Below, in pieces: positions 55,922 through 64,000 of a DNA stretch of 64,000 bases (the stretch's first letter is position 1; each line of letters starts with the position of its first letter). Source of the stretch: an uncultured Eubacteriales bacterium (GTDB taxonomy: Bacteria; Bacillota; Clostridia; Oscillospirales; CAG-382); the NCBI GenBank assembly GCA_934446675.1, contig CAKSEL010000014.1, positions 1 to 64,000 of the forward strand. The letters run 5' to 3'. The position numbers were made by a program, and so were the translations under genes. The notes under the pieces are model-generated. The model saw only the letters and a program-made list of their open reading frames with translations, was not told the DNA's origin and did not search any database.

Positions 55922-57307
55922 TCACTTCTGTGCAAAGACCGCCGCATTGTGCGCCTTATGCTGTTTTTCTTCACGCTCTTCGCGTTCCCTTATCTCCTTG
56001 ATCTTGGCATAAGGCAGCATTACCGAACAGCTAAATTCATTAGGTGTGCTCTCGCTGAACTGAATAAGTCCGTCGTACTTTTCGACGATCTTCTTTACGC
56101 TCTCTACTCCGTTGCCGTGACTGTCTTTGTCCTTCTTTGTGGTTTTAAGCTCCGGATTTTCCTTTAATACAGCCGAATCAACGCTGTTGTTTATAAATAT
56201 CTCTGCGTAATCCGCAATATCGCGGACAATAAGCTCGACTTTCTTCTCCTGAGTTTCCTTCGCGGCGTCTATTGCGTTGTCAAGCAGATTTCCGAATATA
56301 ATTCCCGTATCCACCGGATCAAGCTGTGCAAGGTACTTGCTGTTCGGCTGTACGTCAAAGCGCACCGAGTTTGTTTCGCAAAGTATTATCTTTGAATTTA
56401 CAAGCGCGTCAAAGCCGTAGTTTCCGGTTTCGACGTATCTTCTTATGTTAGGAAGATATGAACTTAACAGCTTTGAAACATAGTCGTATGCGTCGCCCGG
56501 TTTTCCGGAATCTATAAGCATATTTACCGTCATCAGGTGATTTTTGACATCGTGCTTGAAAAGCCTCATATCCTTTATAAACATATCGTTGTCTTTTATT
56601 CGGTCTTTGATATTGTCGTTTTCCTGTTCAAGCAGCTTTATGGTCATTTCGTTTCTGTGGATATTGCTTATTATCATATAGAAACAGTATACTATTATGT
56701 TTGCGGCGCATATGCATAACATTCCGAGAAAAACCTTGTTTTTGATGTCCGGATGAATAAGCACTATCTTCATAAGCTCAGTCATGGAGATAACCGACAG
56801 AAACGGCACTATTATAAGCGCGTACCAAAGTCTTTCTTCATCGCCCGGCTCGTCTGTTCTGCGGTAACGCAGTATTGCCATATAAACCGCAAGAGTGACA
56901 AGCTTTGAAATGACTATCGCAAACACTCTCATAAGCCCGAACTGAGTTATTATCAGTTTCGGATCGCAGTCGAAAAAGCAGCCGACCGCAACAAGCGTAA
57001 GCACCGTCGTCATGGTAATTATTATCTGCGTTATTACCGACATCCAGAACTTCTGCGCAATGCTTCCGTTAAGACAGAAAAACGCGTAAATGAAATATAC
57101 CGCAACATAAATATATGTACCGTAGCTTTCAAATATGGTGATATAGTTTATCGCCGATACCACCGCAAACGCGCCGAACCAGCCTGCGATAAAGCAGAGA
57201 TACGCTTTTGCACCGCTAAATTTGCTTGTCAGGTATTTTGTGAGAAACCCGACAGCCAAAAACATTTCTGCGGCATTTACCGCGCCTTCAAAAATTATTC
57301 TTCCCAT
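55922..57307 (-). CDS. AgrC-like GHKL sensor histidine kinase
   Basis: A 461-aa kinase. About six N-terminal membrane helices (residues 1-~215) are followed by a coiled linker ('IKLLEQENDNIKDRIKDNDM') and the HPK10-type phospho-acceptor in 'LFKHDVKNHLMTVNMLID'. The GHKL ATPase has N box 'IIFGNLLDNAIDAAKETQ' and a G box 'DSHGNGVESVKKIVEKYDG'. The C terminus is a charged tail ('REREEREEKQHKAHN'). The architecture matches quorum or bacteriocin peptide sensors, but no AgrB/AgrD peptide gene is next to it. Two bases separate it from the LytTR regulator; together they form one operon. Confidence 0.9.
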   Translation of the reverse strand: MGRIIFEGAVNAAEMFLAVGFLTKYLTSKFSGAKAYLCFIAGWFGAFAVVSAINYITIFESYGTYIYVAVYFIYAFFCLNGSIAQKFWMSVITQIIITMTTVLTLVAVGCFFDCDPKLIITQFGLMRVFAIVISKLVTLAVYMAILRYRRTDEPGDEERLWYALIIVPFLSVISMTELMKIVLIHPDIKNKVFLGMLCICAANIIVYCFYMIISNIHRNEMTIKLLEQENDNIKDRIKDNDMFIKDMRLFKHDVKNHLMTVNMLIDSGKPGDAYDYVSKLLSSYLPNIRRYVETGNYGFDALVNSKIILCETNSVRFDVQPNSKYLAQLDPVDTGIIFGNLLDNAIDAAKETQEKKVELIVRDIADYAEIFINNSVDSAVLKENPELKTTKKDKDSHGNGVESVKKIVEKYDGLIQFSESTPNEFSCSVMLPYAKIKEIREREEREEKQHKAHNAAVFAQK

Positions 57308-57309
57308 TT

Positions 57310-58035
57310 TTATCTGCTCCTGAGATAATTCTGAAACTGATCTCTTATAACCGGCGCTCTGTCTCTGCCGAGAGGTATCGTTTCGCCGTCATGCAGCACA
57401 ACCTCTCTGCTTGTAACTCTTGATATAAACCTGCAGTTTACAAGCACGCCCTTCTGAACGCGCAAAATTCTGTACGGCGCAAGCTGTTTTTCCGCGTCCA
57501 CTATCTTGCATCTGCAAACTGCGTCCTCGCCGAGCGAATTTTCTATTATCAGATCGTGTCTGCACGACTGCGCCTTTACAAAGGTATTCAGATTTATCTC
57601 TATAACCTTGTTGTCGGCTTTAAGCAGGCAAAGCCCGTTTTTCTCGGTCTCGTCGAAATCCAGCTTTTCAAGCAGCTTCGGAATTACCGTCTTAAATTCT
57701 TCAAGATGACTTTTGCGGATAAACCAAAACGGTCTGTACTCCCATGAATTGTAAACGGTCTCGTCAAAGTTCGTGACAAATATTATAACCGCGTTGTCGT
57801 TGCTTTCTATGATTCTCGCTGCGGTTTCAAAACCGTCAAGTCCGGGCATATCCACGTCGAGTATAACGGCGTCCGCCTGTTCGTTTCTCCATTTTTCTAT
57901 CAGGGAACGGCTGCCGGTAAAGGTTTCGGTCTCACATTTTCTGCCGTCCTTTATACAGGCTCGTATAATTGTCTCCATTCTTTCGAGAAACACCGGGTTG
58001 TCGTCGCAAATATACAGTTTGATTTGGTCTTTCAC
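57310..58035 (-). CDS. AgrA-like LytTR response regulator
   Basis: A 241-aa regulator. The receiver has 'YICDDNPVFLERMETII', the phospho-Asp in 'DAVILDVDMPGLDGFE' and 'FVTNFDETVYNSWEYRPFWF', typical of AgrA-type receivers. The C-terminal LytTR DNA-binding domain includes 'ILRVQKGVLVNCRFISRVTS' and 'DGETIPLGRDR'. I prefer the GTG at 58035 because the AGGAG site touches the ATG at 58044 but is nine nt from the GTG. It is paired with the GHKL kinase just downstream. Confidence 0.9.
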   Translation of the reverse strand: MKDQIKLYICDDNPVFLERMETIIRACIKDGRKCETETFTGSRSLIEKWRNEQADAVILDVDMPGLDGFETAARIIESNDNAVIIFVTNFDETVYNSWEYRPFWFIRKSHLEEFKTVIPKLLEKLDFDETEKNGLCLLKADNKVIEINLNTFVKAQSCRHDLIIENSLGEDAVCRCKIVDAEKQLAPYRILRVQKGVLVNCRFISRVTSREVVLHDGETIPLGRDRAPVIRDQFQNYLRSR

Positions 58036-58325
58036 ACTTTTCATCTCCTTTTCCTAAAGACTGTAAACCATACTTTGTTATTTTACCACAATTTACGTCC
58101 GGAAGTCAAGAGAAAAAGACACATTTTTGCAATATTTATCCGAAAAATATTAATAAAAATGCATTATATGTCCGTTTTTGTCGAATGAAATTTTTAATTT
58201 AAACGCTTTCGGTGCGCGGTTATCGCTATATCGTGCGGCAATTTGACCAAAGAGCATATGATTTAAAATATGTTTACAAAAAATACGCATTTTTTTGAGT
58301 TTAAGAATAAATTGAGAACAACGGA
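58036..58325. other. Intergenic region without recognised features
   Basis: About 290 bp between the LytTR regulator and the AraC gene end. AT-rich, no open frame with a ribosome site, no strong stem with T-run, no repeat-family module. It should contain the LytTR promoter. Confidence 0.5.
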
Positions 58326-59255
58326 CTATTTTTTGTTCGCCTCAAGTTCGTTGTAATGTATGGTGCGGTATCTGTAATGCGACGGGGTTTCTCCGCACGC
58401 CTTTGCGAACACTCTCGAAAAATAATGCTGGTTGTCAAAGCCGAGATTTGCGGCTATCTCCTTTACGGTAAGCAGCGGATATTTGAAAAGCATTTCCTTT
58501 GCGCGCGCAAGCTTGTAATTAGTAATGTAATTAACGGGAGTAACGCCGAGATTCTGTTTAAAATAGCGTATCATCTGCTGTTTTGAAACGCTGCAGTACG
58601 CCGCAAGGTCTTCAAGCGAAATGTTTTCCTTATAATGACGCGCAATGTATTCCGACGCTTTCTTTAAGTTGTCCGGCACGGACGTTCCTGTTCTGAGGCT
58701 TATATCCGTAAGCAATGATTTGAGCGTATCGGCATACAGCATTGAAAGAATGCTCATAAGTTTCAGCTTTGACTCAAGCGGAGTAGTCAGATCTCTCTTT
58801 GCGCCGAAAAGCTTTATTCCGCCGGTCGCCTTTACTATCTCGTCAAAACATTCCGGCGAGCATTTGGTGCGAAGAAAGACGGTGTTTGAATATTCGGGAG
58901 AGGCGTTTCCGCTGAGTATGTCTATATCAAGGCTGTTTTTCATCTCGGTGACTTTTTCGTAAAGCTCTTTTTCGTCAATGCACAGAGCCGGTTCGGAAAG
59001 CCCGAAGTGTATGTAGGAAAGAGTACACAGGCTTGAACCCGACGGCGTTCTTGTATACGGCAGGTTCGCCGGAATAAAAATTACGTCTCCTGCGGAAAGC
59101 TCGTGCCGTTCTCCGTCTGTTTCAATGCGGCAGCAGCCCTCTCTTACAAGTATAAGTATGTTGTCGTTGTCGGCTATCTGCCAGACGGTGTTGCGCACGA
59201 CGGTGTACGCGTCGGTTATCTTCGGGAGCCTGTCAAGCGATATACTGTAAAACAT
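58326..59255 (-). CDS. AraC-family regulator divergent from the oxidoreductase cluster
   Basis: A 309-aa regulator. The N-terminal cupin domain includes 'LVREGCCRIETDGERHELSA' and 'GDVIFIPANLPYTRTPSG', the usual sugar-responsive form. The C-terminal HTHs are 'ISLEDLAAYCSVSKQQMIRY' and 'LTVKEIAANLGFDNQHYFSR' followed by 'VFAKACGETPSHYR'. ATG 59255 follows a GAGAGGT site; the frame open to 59312 is rejected. It faces the four Gfo/Idh/MocA genes across a 144-bp divergent intergenic region, so it very probably controls them. Confidence 0.9.
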   Translation of the reverse strand: MFYSISLDRLPKITDAYTVVRNTVWQIADNDNILILVREGCCRIETDGERHELSAGDVIFIPANLPYTRTPSGSSLCTLSYIHFGLSEPALCIDEKELYEKVTEMKNSLDIDILSGNASPEYSNTVFLRTKCSPECFDEIVKATGGIKLFGAKRDLTTPLESKLKLMSILSMLYADTLKSLLTDISLRTGTSVPDNLKKASEYIARHYKENISLEDLAAYCSVSKQQMIRYFKQNLGVTPVNYITNYKLARAKEMLFKYPLLTVKEIAANLGFDNQHYFSRVFAKACGETPSHYRYRTIHYNELEANKK

Positions 59256-59299
59256 TTTAACCTCTCTTAACGCAGAAAATGTTAATATAATGCACCGAA

Positions 59300-59328
59300 T
59301 TGAGAATATCATTCATTTACTATTATAC
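59300..59328 (+). promoter_or_regulatory. Possible promoter of the oxidoreductase cluster
   Basis: TTGAGA (59300-59305), 17-bp spacer, TTATAC (59323-59328) in the divergent intergenic region. The -10 box is imperfect, as expected of an activator-dependent promoter. Confidence 0.45.
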
Positions 59329-59399
59329 ACACAATTTATATAATGTAAATACAGAACAGCGTTTTTTATACAAAATCCGTTACAAAGGAGAATATTATC

Positions 59400-60497
59400 A
59401 TGGAAAAGAAAATATGGAAGGTAGCCGTAATCGGCTGCGGCTGCTTTGCAAGCACACAGTATCTGCCGAGAGTATCAAAGGAGGTTAAGAACGCGGTATG
59501 CGTTGCGGCTGTCGATATTATAAAGGAACGCGCAGACGCGGCGTGCGAAAAGTTCGGCATACCCAACAGCTACGGCAGCGTTTACGAGCTTATCGAAAAG
59601 TGCGACTTTGACATAGCGATAGACGCAGCGTCCATTCAGGCGCACCATGAGATAAACATGGCAGTCCTCGGTGCGGGAAAGCACCTTGTTTCCCAGAAAC
59701 CGGCGGCTCCTACCGTCGAAAAGCTCAACGAACAGATAGCTCTTGCCAAAAAGAACGGCGTAAAATTTGCCTGCGCGCCCATTCACCCGATGAGATACGA
59801 CATAAACATGGCAAAGCAGTTCATAAAGGGCGGAGTGATCGGAAAACCCTTCTATATTAAATGCAACCTTGCTCACGGAGGTCCCGAATACTTCCAGTAC
59901 CGCGACGCGGATCCGTCATGGTTCTTTGAAGAAGGCGCCGGCGCACTCGTTGACATGGGCGTTCACGGACTTCAGATAGTAACCACCATTTTCGGACCGG
60001 CAAAGGCATTCTCCTGCATGGCAAAGGTCATGATGCCACAGAGAACCGTCCGTTCCGGCGCATACGACGGCAAAGTTATAAAGACAGACAAGATACCCGA
60101 CCAGTACGTTATAACGCTCGACTACGGAGAGGGCAAAATGGCTCTTGTTGACACAGGCTTCTGCGAAAAGGCAAGCAGAGCGCCGCAGCTTGAAATATTC
60201 GGCGAAAAGGGCACCATCTCCTTTACAAAGCCCTATATGCAGAACCCAATGCCCGAAGTTTACATAGACGATATGGAAAAAGGCATTCGCGGCTGGACTT
60301 ATCCTATGGAAGGCGCGGTACGTCCCGAAAGACTTGAAACGCAGGGCTGCTGTCTGCGCGACCTTGTAAGAGCCATAGAAAACGACACCACTCCCGTTCT
60401 CTCGCCCGAACACGCGCGCCACGTGCTTGAGATAATGTGCAAGATACCCGAAGCCGTAAAGACAGGCAAGGTTATAAGCCTTGAAACCACGTTTTAA
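59400..60497 (+). CDS. Gfo/Idh/MocA-family NAD(P)-dependent oxidoreductase 1
   Basis: A 365-aa sugar/inositol-type dehydrogenase. The N-terminal Rossmann domain starts 'WKVAVIGCGCFASTQYLPRV'. The usual E-K-P is Q-K-P ('VSQKPAAPTVEKL'), keeping the catalytic Lys. The C-terminal half has 'GAGALVDMGVHGLQIVTTIF' with the catalytic D-x-G-x-H. Oxidises or reduces a hydroxyl of a cyclic sugar or polyol; substrate unknown. First of four consecutive paralogues, AAGGAG site nine nt before the ATG. Confidence 0.9.
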   Translation: MEKKIWKVAVIGCGCFASTQYLPRVSKEVKNAVCVAAVDIIKERADAACEKFGIPNSYGSVYELIEKCDFDIAIDAASIQAHHEINMAVLGAGKHLVSQKPAAPTVEKLNEQIALAKKNGVKFACAPIHPMRYDINMAKQFIKGGVIGKPFYIKCNLAHGGPEYFQYRDADPSWFFEEGAGALVDMGVHGLQIVTTIFGPAKAFSCMAKVMMPQRTVRSGAYDGKVIKTDKIPDQYVITLDYGEGKMALVDTGFCEKASRAPQLEIFGEKGTISFTKPYMQNPMPEVYIDDMEKGIRGWTYPMEGAVRPERLETQGCCLRDLVRAIENDTTPVLSPEHARHVLEIMCKIPEAVKTGKVISLETTF

Positions 60498-60515
60498 GAC
60501 GGAGGTGGCGTTATC

Positions 60516-61595
60516 ATGAAGAAACTGCGCGTTGCAATAATCGGAATCGCGCACATTCACGTCGATTATATGCTGTACTTTTTCGGACTTCACAAGGATA
60601 TGTACGAAATAGTCGGCTGTGCGGACTATCCGCCTTATACAAAAGAGGATTTTGAGCTGCATAAGGAGCTTAACGTAAATCCGCGCTGGAACTGTACGGT
60701 TTTCGACGATTATCTTGAACTTCTGAAAAAGGACATAGACATCGCCGTTATATGCACCGACATAAAAGACCATGCAAGAGCCGCGTGCGAGATGTTAGGC
60801 ATGAACATTCACACCATAGTCGAAAAACCCATGAGCCTTACAATGGCTGACGCAAAGGCAATGTACGCTGCGGCAAAGAAAAGCAAGGCGGAGCTTATAA
60901 TCAACTGGCCCATAGCATGGTTCCCGACTTTCAACAAGGTAAAAGAGCTTGCAGACGCCGGAAAAGCCGGAGAAATACTCAGAGTTCAGTACAGAAGTCC
61001 CGCAACCACAGGTCCTTATGAACCGGGAAGCATGGACCAAGAGAAGATGAAAAAACTCTGGTGGTACAAGAGAGAGCTCGGCGGCGGCGCAATATGCGAC
61101 TACACCTGCTACGGCTGCGTGCTTGCAACATGGATAACTGGAAAGACCGCAAAGAGCGTAAACGGAGTGCGGACAAACACTTTTCTTAAATTCTCCGACG
61201 TCGAGGATTATTCGATGTTTGTAATGGACTTTGACGGCTGCATAGGTCTTGCCGAAGGTTCGTGGGCAACCATAAGCGACGGGCAGATTGCAACAGGTCC
61301 CGTAGTATACGGAACAAAGGGCGTTATAGTCGGCGACAGGAGAGACCCGGAAGTGAAGGTATACACGACTCCCGTATGGCATACTCAGACGCTTGATCCG
61401 GACGAAGTTTACAAATGCTGCGGCATGGACGACGATCTGCCGAAAAACATATACGAACACCTTGTCAATTCAAAGCCGCTGCACGAACTTCTGACGCTTG
61501 ATTTCAACATGAAAGCGCAAGCCGCGTTCGACGCCGGTATACGTTCCTGCGACAGCGGAAATACCGAAAAGACCGAAAGCTTTACGCTTGAATAA
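60516..61595 (+). CDS. Gfo/Idh/MocA-family oxidoreductase 2 (H-to-Y active site)
   Basis: A 359-aa member of a divergent subfamily. The nucleotide loop reads 'VAIIGIAHIHVDYML' instead of G-x-G-x-x-A, E-K-P is present ('TIVEKPMSLTMADAK'), and 'INWPIAWFPTFNKVKELA' follows. At the active site it has 'LGGGAICDYTCYGCVLATW', where the catalytic His of D-x-G-x-H is Tyr, as in glucose-fructose-oxidoreductase-like enzymes. It is most similar to oxidoreductase 4 of this cluster. GGAGG site upstream; 18-bp gap to the previous gene. Confidence 0.88.
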   Translation: MKKLRVAIIGIAHIHVDYMLYFFGLHKDMYEIVGCADYPPYTKEDFELHKELNVNPRWNCTVFDDYLELLKKDIDIAVICTDIKDHARAACEMLGMNIHTIVEKPMSLTMADAKAMYAAAKKSKAELIINWPIAWFPTFNKVKELADAGKAGEILRVQYRSPATTGPYEPGSMDQEKMKKLWWYKRELGGGAICDYTCYGCVLATWITGKTAKSVNGVRTNTFLKFSDVEDYSMFVMDFDGCIGLAEGSWATISDGQIATGPVVYGTKGVIVGDRRDPEVKVYTTPVWHTQTLDPDEVYKCCGMDDDLPKNIYEHLVNSKPLHELLTLDFNMKAQAAFDAGIRSCDSGNTEKTESFTLE

Positions 61596-61629
61596 TAAGG
61601 TCAAAAAGAATTTAACGGAGGAAAATAAA

Positions 61630-62739
61630 ATGAGCAAACTCAGAGTTGCCATAATCGGCACGGGAATGATCGCAAACAGCGCGCATTTTCCGGCGCTTAA
61701 CATACTTAGAGAAGAGGGACTTGTTGACGTCGTGGGCGTTGCCGACATAAGAGAAGAAATTGCCGCGGAAACCGCAAAGCGCCACCATGTTCCGAACTAC
61801 TACAAAGATCCGCAGAAAATGCTCGACGAATTAAAACCCGATTTTGTCGCCGTCTGCACACCCAACGTATACCACAAGGAATGGACCATAAAAGCATTGC
61901 AGGCAGGCGCGCACGTCGCCTGTGAAAAGCCTATCGCCACAAGCTACGCCGACGCCAAAGAAATGTGGGACACCGCAAAGCAGTGCGGGAAAATGCTGTT
62001 TCCCTGCCAGTGTATGCGCTGGAGAAACTATATGCAGCGCTCAAAGGAGCTTGTTGAAAGCGGAGAGCTCGGCGACATATACTTTTCCGACATTCAGTTC
62101 ATACGCCGCATAGGTATTCCGACATGGGGAATGTTCCACATGAAAGAACACAACTTCGGCGGCCCGTTCTGCGACCTTGGCGTACATCTTATCGACAGCC
62201 TGCTCTGGATATGCGGCGACAAAAAGGTAAAGACCGTATCGGGCAGCGCCTTTACAAAGATTGCAAACAAGGGCGAGGATATACTCTTAAGCATTGCCGA
62301 AAGCGGCGCGTACAGCGGAGTATTCACACCGAGAAAGTACGACTGGCACGAATTCAACGTCGAGGACTTTGCGACGGGATTTATGAGACTTGACGGCGGA
62401 ATGAGCGTTAACTTCAAGTTCTCCTGGGCAATAAACCTCCCGACCACAAACCTTGACATGGTAATCTGCGGCGACAAGGGCGGTCTTTCCGTAAACGGCG
62501 AAAAGCTCTACAAGAACATAGGCAGATTCCAGTCGGAATGCGATATGAAGTGGTTTGACAACGGACAGTACAAGGGCGTTCCGTTTGAACAGCACAGATA
62601 TATGTACAGAAACATCATAAACACCCTTGCCGGAAAAGAAGAATATCTTATCAAGGAAGATCAGAACCTTGAGGTTTCAAAGATAATCGAGGCATTCTAC
62701 AAATCCGCCGCCGAAGGCAGAGAGATTGCCGTAAACTGA
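61630..62739 (+). CDS. Gfo/Idh/MocA-family oxidoreductase 3
   Basis: A 369-aa dehydrogenase with canonical motifs: 'VAIIGTGMIANSAHFPALNI' (Rossmann), 'HVACEKPIATSYADAKEMW' (E-K-P with catalytic Lys) and 'FGGPFCDLGVHLIDSLLWIC' (D-x-G-x-H). Closest in character to inositol 2-dehydrogenase or 3-keto-sugar oxidoreductases. ATG 61630 follows CGGAGG; the open frame to 61588 overlaps the previous gene. 34-bp gap before it. Confidence 0.92.
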   Translation: MSKLRVAIIGTGMIANSAHFPALNILREEGLVDVVGVADIREEIAAETAKRHHVPNYYKDPQKMLDELKPDFVAVCTPNVYHKEWTIKALQAGAHVACEKPIATSYADAKEMWDTAKQCGKMLFPCQCMRWRNYMQRSKELVESGELGDIYFSDIQFIRRIGIPTWGMFHMKEHNFGGPFCDLGVHLIDSLLWICGDKKVKTVSGSAFTKIANKGEDILLSIAESGAYSGVFTPRKYDWHEFNVEDFATGFMRLDGGMSVNFKFSWAINLPTTNLDMVICGDKGGLSVNGEKLYKNIGRFQSECDMKWFDNGQYKGVPFEQHRYMYRNIINTLAGKEEYLIKEDQNLEVSKIIEAFYKSAAEGREIAVN

Positions 62740-62772
62740 GTACACAAAAAAGATTTTAACAGGAGAAACATC

Positions 62773-63867
62773 ATGATTAAAGCCGTAATAATAGGTTTTT
62801 CCCATATGCACGTCAACGAAATGGCAAAATACCTCTTTGAGCACCCTGATTTTGATTTGTGCGCGGCGTCTCCCGTTCAGAGTGCGTCAAAGGACATAGC
62901 TCCGTTCCGTTATACTGCGCTGTGGAACCTTGAAAACGTAAGAAACAACTACTGTTCCAACATTTATGACGACTACCGTCAGATGATTGAAACAGAAAAG
63001 CCCGACATTGCGTTTATTCTCACCGAAAACGTACAGAAATGCGCCGTCGCTCTCGAATGTATAAAGAGAGGCATAAATCTGTGCATAGAAAAGCCCGTCG
63101 CAATGAACGCGCACGAGGCAAGAACCATAAAAAAGGCAGCCGATGATCACGGCGTTGAGGTTGTCGTGAACTGGCCCGTCGTATGGAGAGAATATCTGCA
63201 TAAGATCAAGCACTTTGCCGACAGCAATATTGTCGGAACTCCGATAAAGCTGCACTACTTAAACGGTCACACGGGACCTCTCGGAATAGGCGCAAAGCAC
63301 CGCGGCGTTACTGAAACCGCCGAGGAAATGACCGACACTGACAGAGCGCAGACCTGGTGGTACAACAAAAACCGCGGCGGCGGAGCATATCTTGACATCT
63401 GCTGCTACGGGGCAATGTTCACGCGCTGGATTTTGGGAAAAGGCGCGCTTGCCGCAGAATCGACAGGAATGAATCTCGCAACTCCCTATGCCGATACCGA
63501 GGACAACACGGCGTCTGTCATACGCTATGACACAAAACTGTCTGTAATAGAGGGTACATGGACAATGCCGAGAAAGCTTGTTCCGTCAGGTCCTACGGTG
63601 CTGTGCACAAAGGGCGCGCTCAAATGCACGGACTTTGCAGAGGGAAATCCCGACGTAATCGGCTATGACGTTTACGGAAACAGCGTAGATCTTTCGGGCT
63701 TTACGCTCGGAAAAGAATTTACCAACATGGCTTACCACTATGCAGAACACATAAAGACCGGAAAGCCTGTTTACGAAATGCTCACCCTTGACGCAAATAT
63801 AGAGGTCATGGAAATTCTCGACGCCTGCATAAAGAGCAACGATACCAAAAAAGAGGAGTACATCTGA
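62773..63867 (+). CDS. Gfo/Idh/MocA-family oxidoreductase 4 (H-to-Y active site)
   Basis: A 364-aa paralogue of oxidoreductase 2. The loop is 'AVIIGFSHMHVNEMAKYL', E-K-P is in 'LCIEKPVAMNAHEARTI', then 'VNWPVVWREYLHKIKHF' and 'RGGGAYLDICCYGAMFTRW' with Tyr in place of the catalytic His. The pair of H-to-Y enzymes may form a heteromer or act on successive intermediates. Its TGA overlaps the ATG of the next gene by one base (TGATG). CAGGAG site eight nt before the start. Confidence 0.88.
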   Translation: MIKAVIIGFSHMHVNEMAKYLFEHPDFDLCAASPVQSASKDIAPFRYTALWNLENVRNNYCSNIYDDYRQMIETEKPDIAFILTENVQKCAVALECIKRGINLCIEKPVAMNAHEARTIKKAADDHGVEVVVNWPVVWREYLHKIKHFADSNIVGTPIKLHYLNGHTGPLGIGAKHRGVTETAEEMTDTDRAQTWWYNKNRGGGAYLDICCYGAMFTRWILGKGALAAESTGMNLATPYADTEDNTASVIRYDTKLSVIEGTWTMPRKLVPSGPTVLCTKGALKCTDFAEGNPDVIGYDVYGNSVDLSGFTLGKEFTNMAYHYAEHIKTGKPVYEMLTLDANIEVMEILDACIKSNDTKKEEYI

Positions 63868-64000
63868 TGAAATCCGGTCTTATCGCCGACATTGAGAGGG
63901 CGTCAAATCACGACGGGGACGGACTGCGCACGGTGGTTTTCTTCAAGGGCTGTCCGTTATGCTGCGCATGGTGCCACAATCCCGAATGTATAAACACCGG
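63867..64000 (+). CDS. Glycyl-radical enzyme activase, 5' part (cut by window edge)
   Basis: The first 44 codons of a radical-SAM activase. 'MKSGLIADIERASNHDGDGL' corresponds to the family start, and the cluster motif CX3CX2C is in 'FFKGCPLCCAWCHNPEC' (C29, C33, C36). C32 and C41 are extra. The family modifies a glycyl-radical enzyme, usually encoded next door, so one is expected just beyond the window. It overlaps the last oxidoreductase gene by one base and so is part of that operon. It is distinct from the BMC activase at 21.5-22.3 kb ('CCNPES' there, 'CHNPEC' here). Confidence 0.88.
   Translation, partial: MKSGLIADIERASNHDGDGLRTVVFFKGCPLCCAWCHNPECINT

Noticed and set aside
1..64000. CRISPR arrays, rRNA or tRNA genes
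   Set aside because: No regularly spaced short direct repeats, and no cloverleaf with a TTCGA-type T-loop or rRNA text was recognised by reading; a tRNAscan or Rfam run would be decisive.

Overview
The window reads as chromosomal DNA from an anaerobic Bacillota, most likely a gut-type Clostridia (Oscillospirales-like). The basis is purine-rich Shine-Dalgarno sites, near-consensus TTGACA/TATAAT promoters with 17-bp spacers, a NifU/NifS pair, a glycyl-radical-enzyme microcompartment, Agr-type and PhoB-type two-component systems and a Gram-positive phage lysis cassette. No rRNA, tRNA or CRISPR array was recognised, and taxonomy is inference only.

Layout. 1-11.8 kb: housekeeping and accessory genes (CPA2 antiporter, DMT transporter, AraC regulator, Hsp20, PucR-type regulator plus CorA, orphan response regulator, Mog-like protein, HAD-GtrA fusion, rpiB, nifU-nifS, acpP). 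12.0-30.7 kb: a bacterial microcompartment (BMC) locus of the glycyl-radical, fuculose/rhamnulose-phosphate to 1,2-propanediol type. A leftward group has class II aldolase, GlcG/PduO-C-like protein, Zn-ADH, two BMC-H, PduN, PduS, PduT, DeoR regulator and Fe-ADH. A second leftward group has the B12-independent diol dehydratase, its radical-SAM activase and PduU, followed by PduV beyond a repeat. A rightward group has an AraC regulator, an SGNH hydrolase, PduP, a tandem BMC-T protein and PduL. Together they would make 1,2-propanediol and lactaldehyde from a deoxysugar phosphate, dehydrate the diol to propionaldehyde, and dispose of it as propanol and propionyl-phosphate, with CoA and NAD recycled inside the shell. 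Five cargo proteins carry recognisable encapsulation helices.

31-43 kb: Na+/Ca2+ exchanger, fba, asnA, GNAT, birA, pgk, tpiA, a PhoB/PhoR-type two-component system and a DivIVA-like coiled-coil protein. 43.4-49.2 kb: a PqqD-like protein, an 82-aa acidic protein, then an isolated phage tail-fibre/holin/endolysin cassette. Between holin and endolysin sit two tandem copies of what looks like an undescribed type I toxin-antitoxin: 23-codon membrane peptides, each flanked by convergent promoters and with covarying RNA stems. 49-58 kb: asnB, a small operon (pgeF, SPASM radical SAM, DUF523, DUF5131, NUDIX) and an Agr-like sensor/regulator. 58-64 kb: an AraC regulator divergent from four consecutive Gfo/Idh/MocA oxidoreductases and the start of a second glycyl-radical activase, cut by the window edge; this may be an uncharacterised catabolic cluster.

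About 4.7 kb (roughly 7%) of the window is made of seven copies of a modular, hairpin-rich, non-coding repeat with imperfect terminal inverted repeats (near 0, 20.5, 25, 31, 34, 38.7 and 55.5 kb). It accounts for every gene-free stretch longer than 300 bp and lies flush against gene ends, including inside the BMC locus and between pgk and tpiA.
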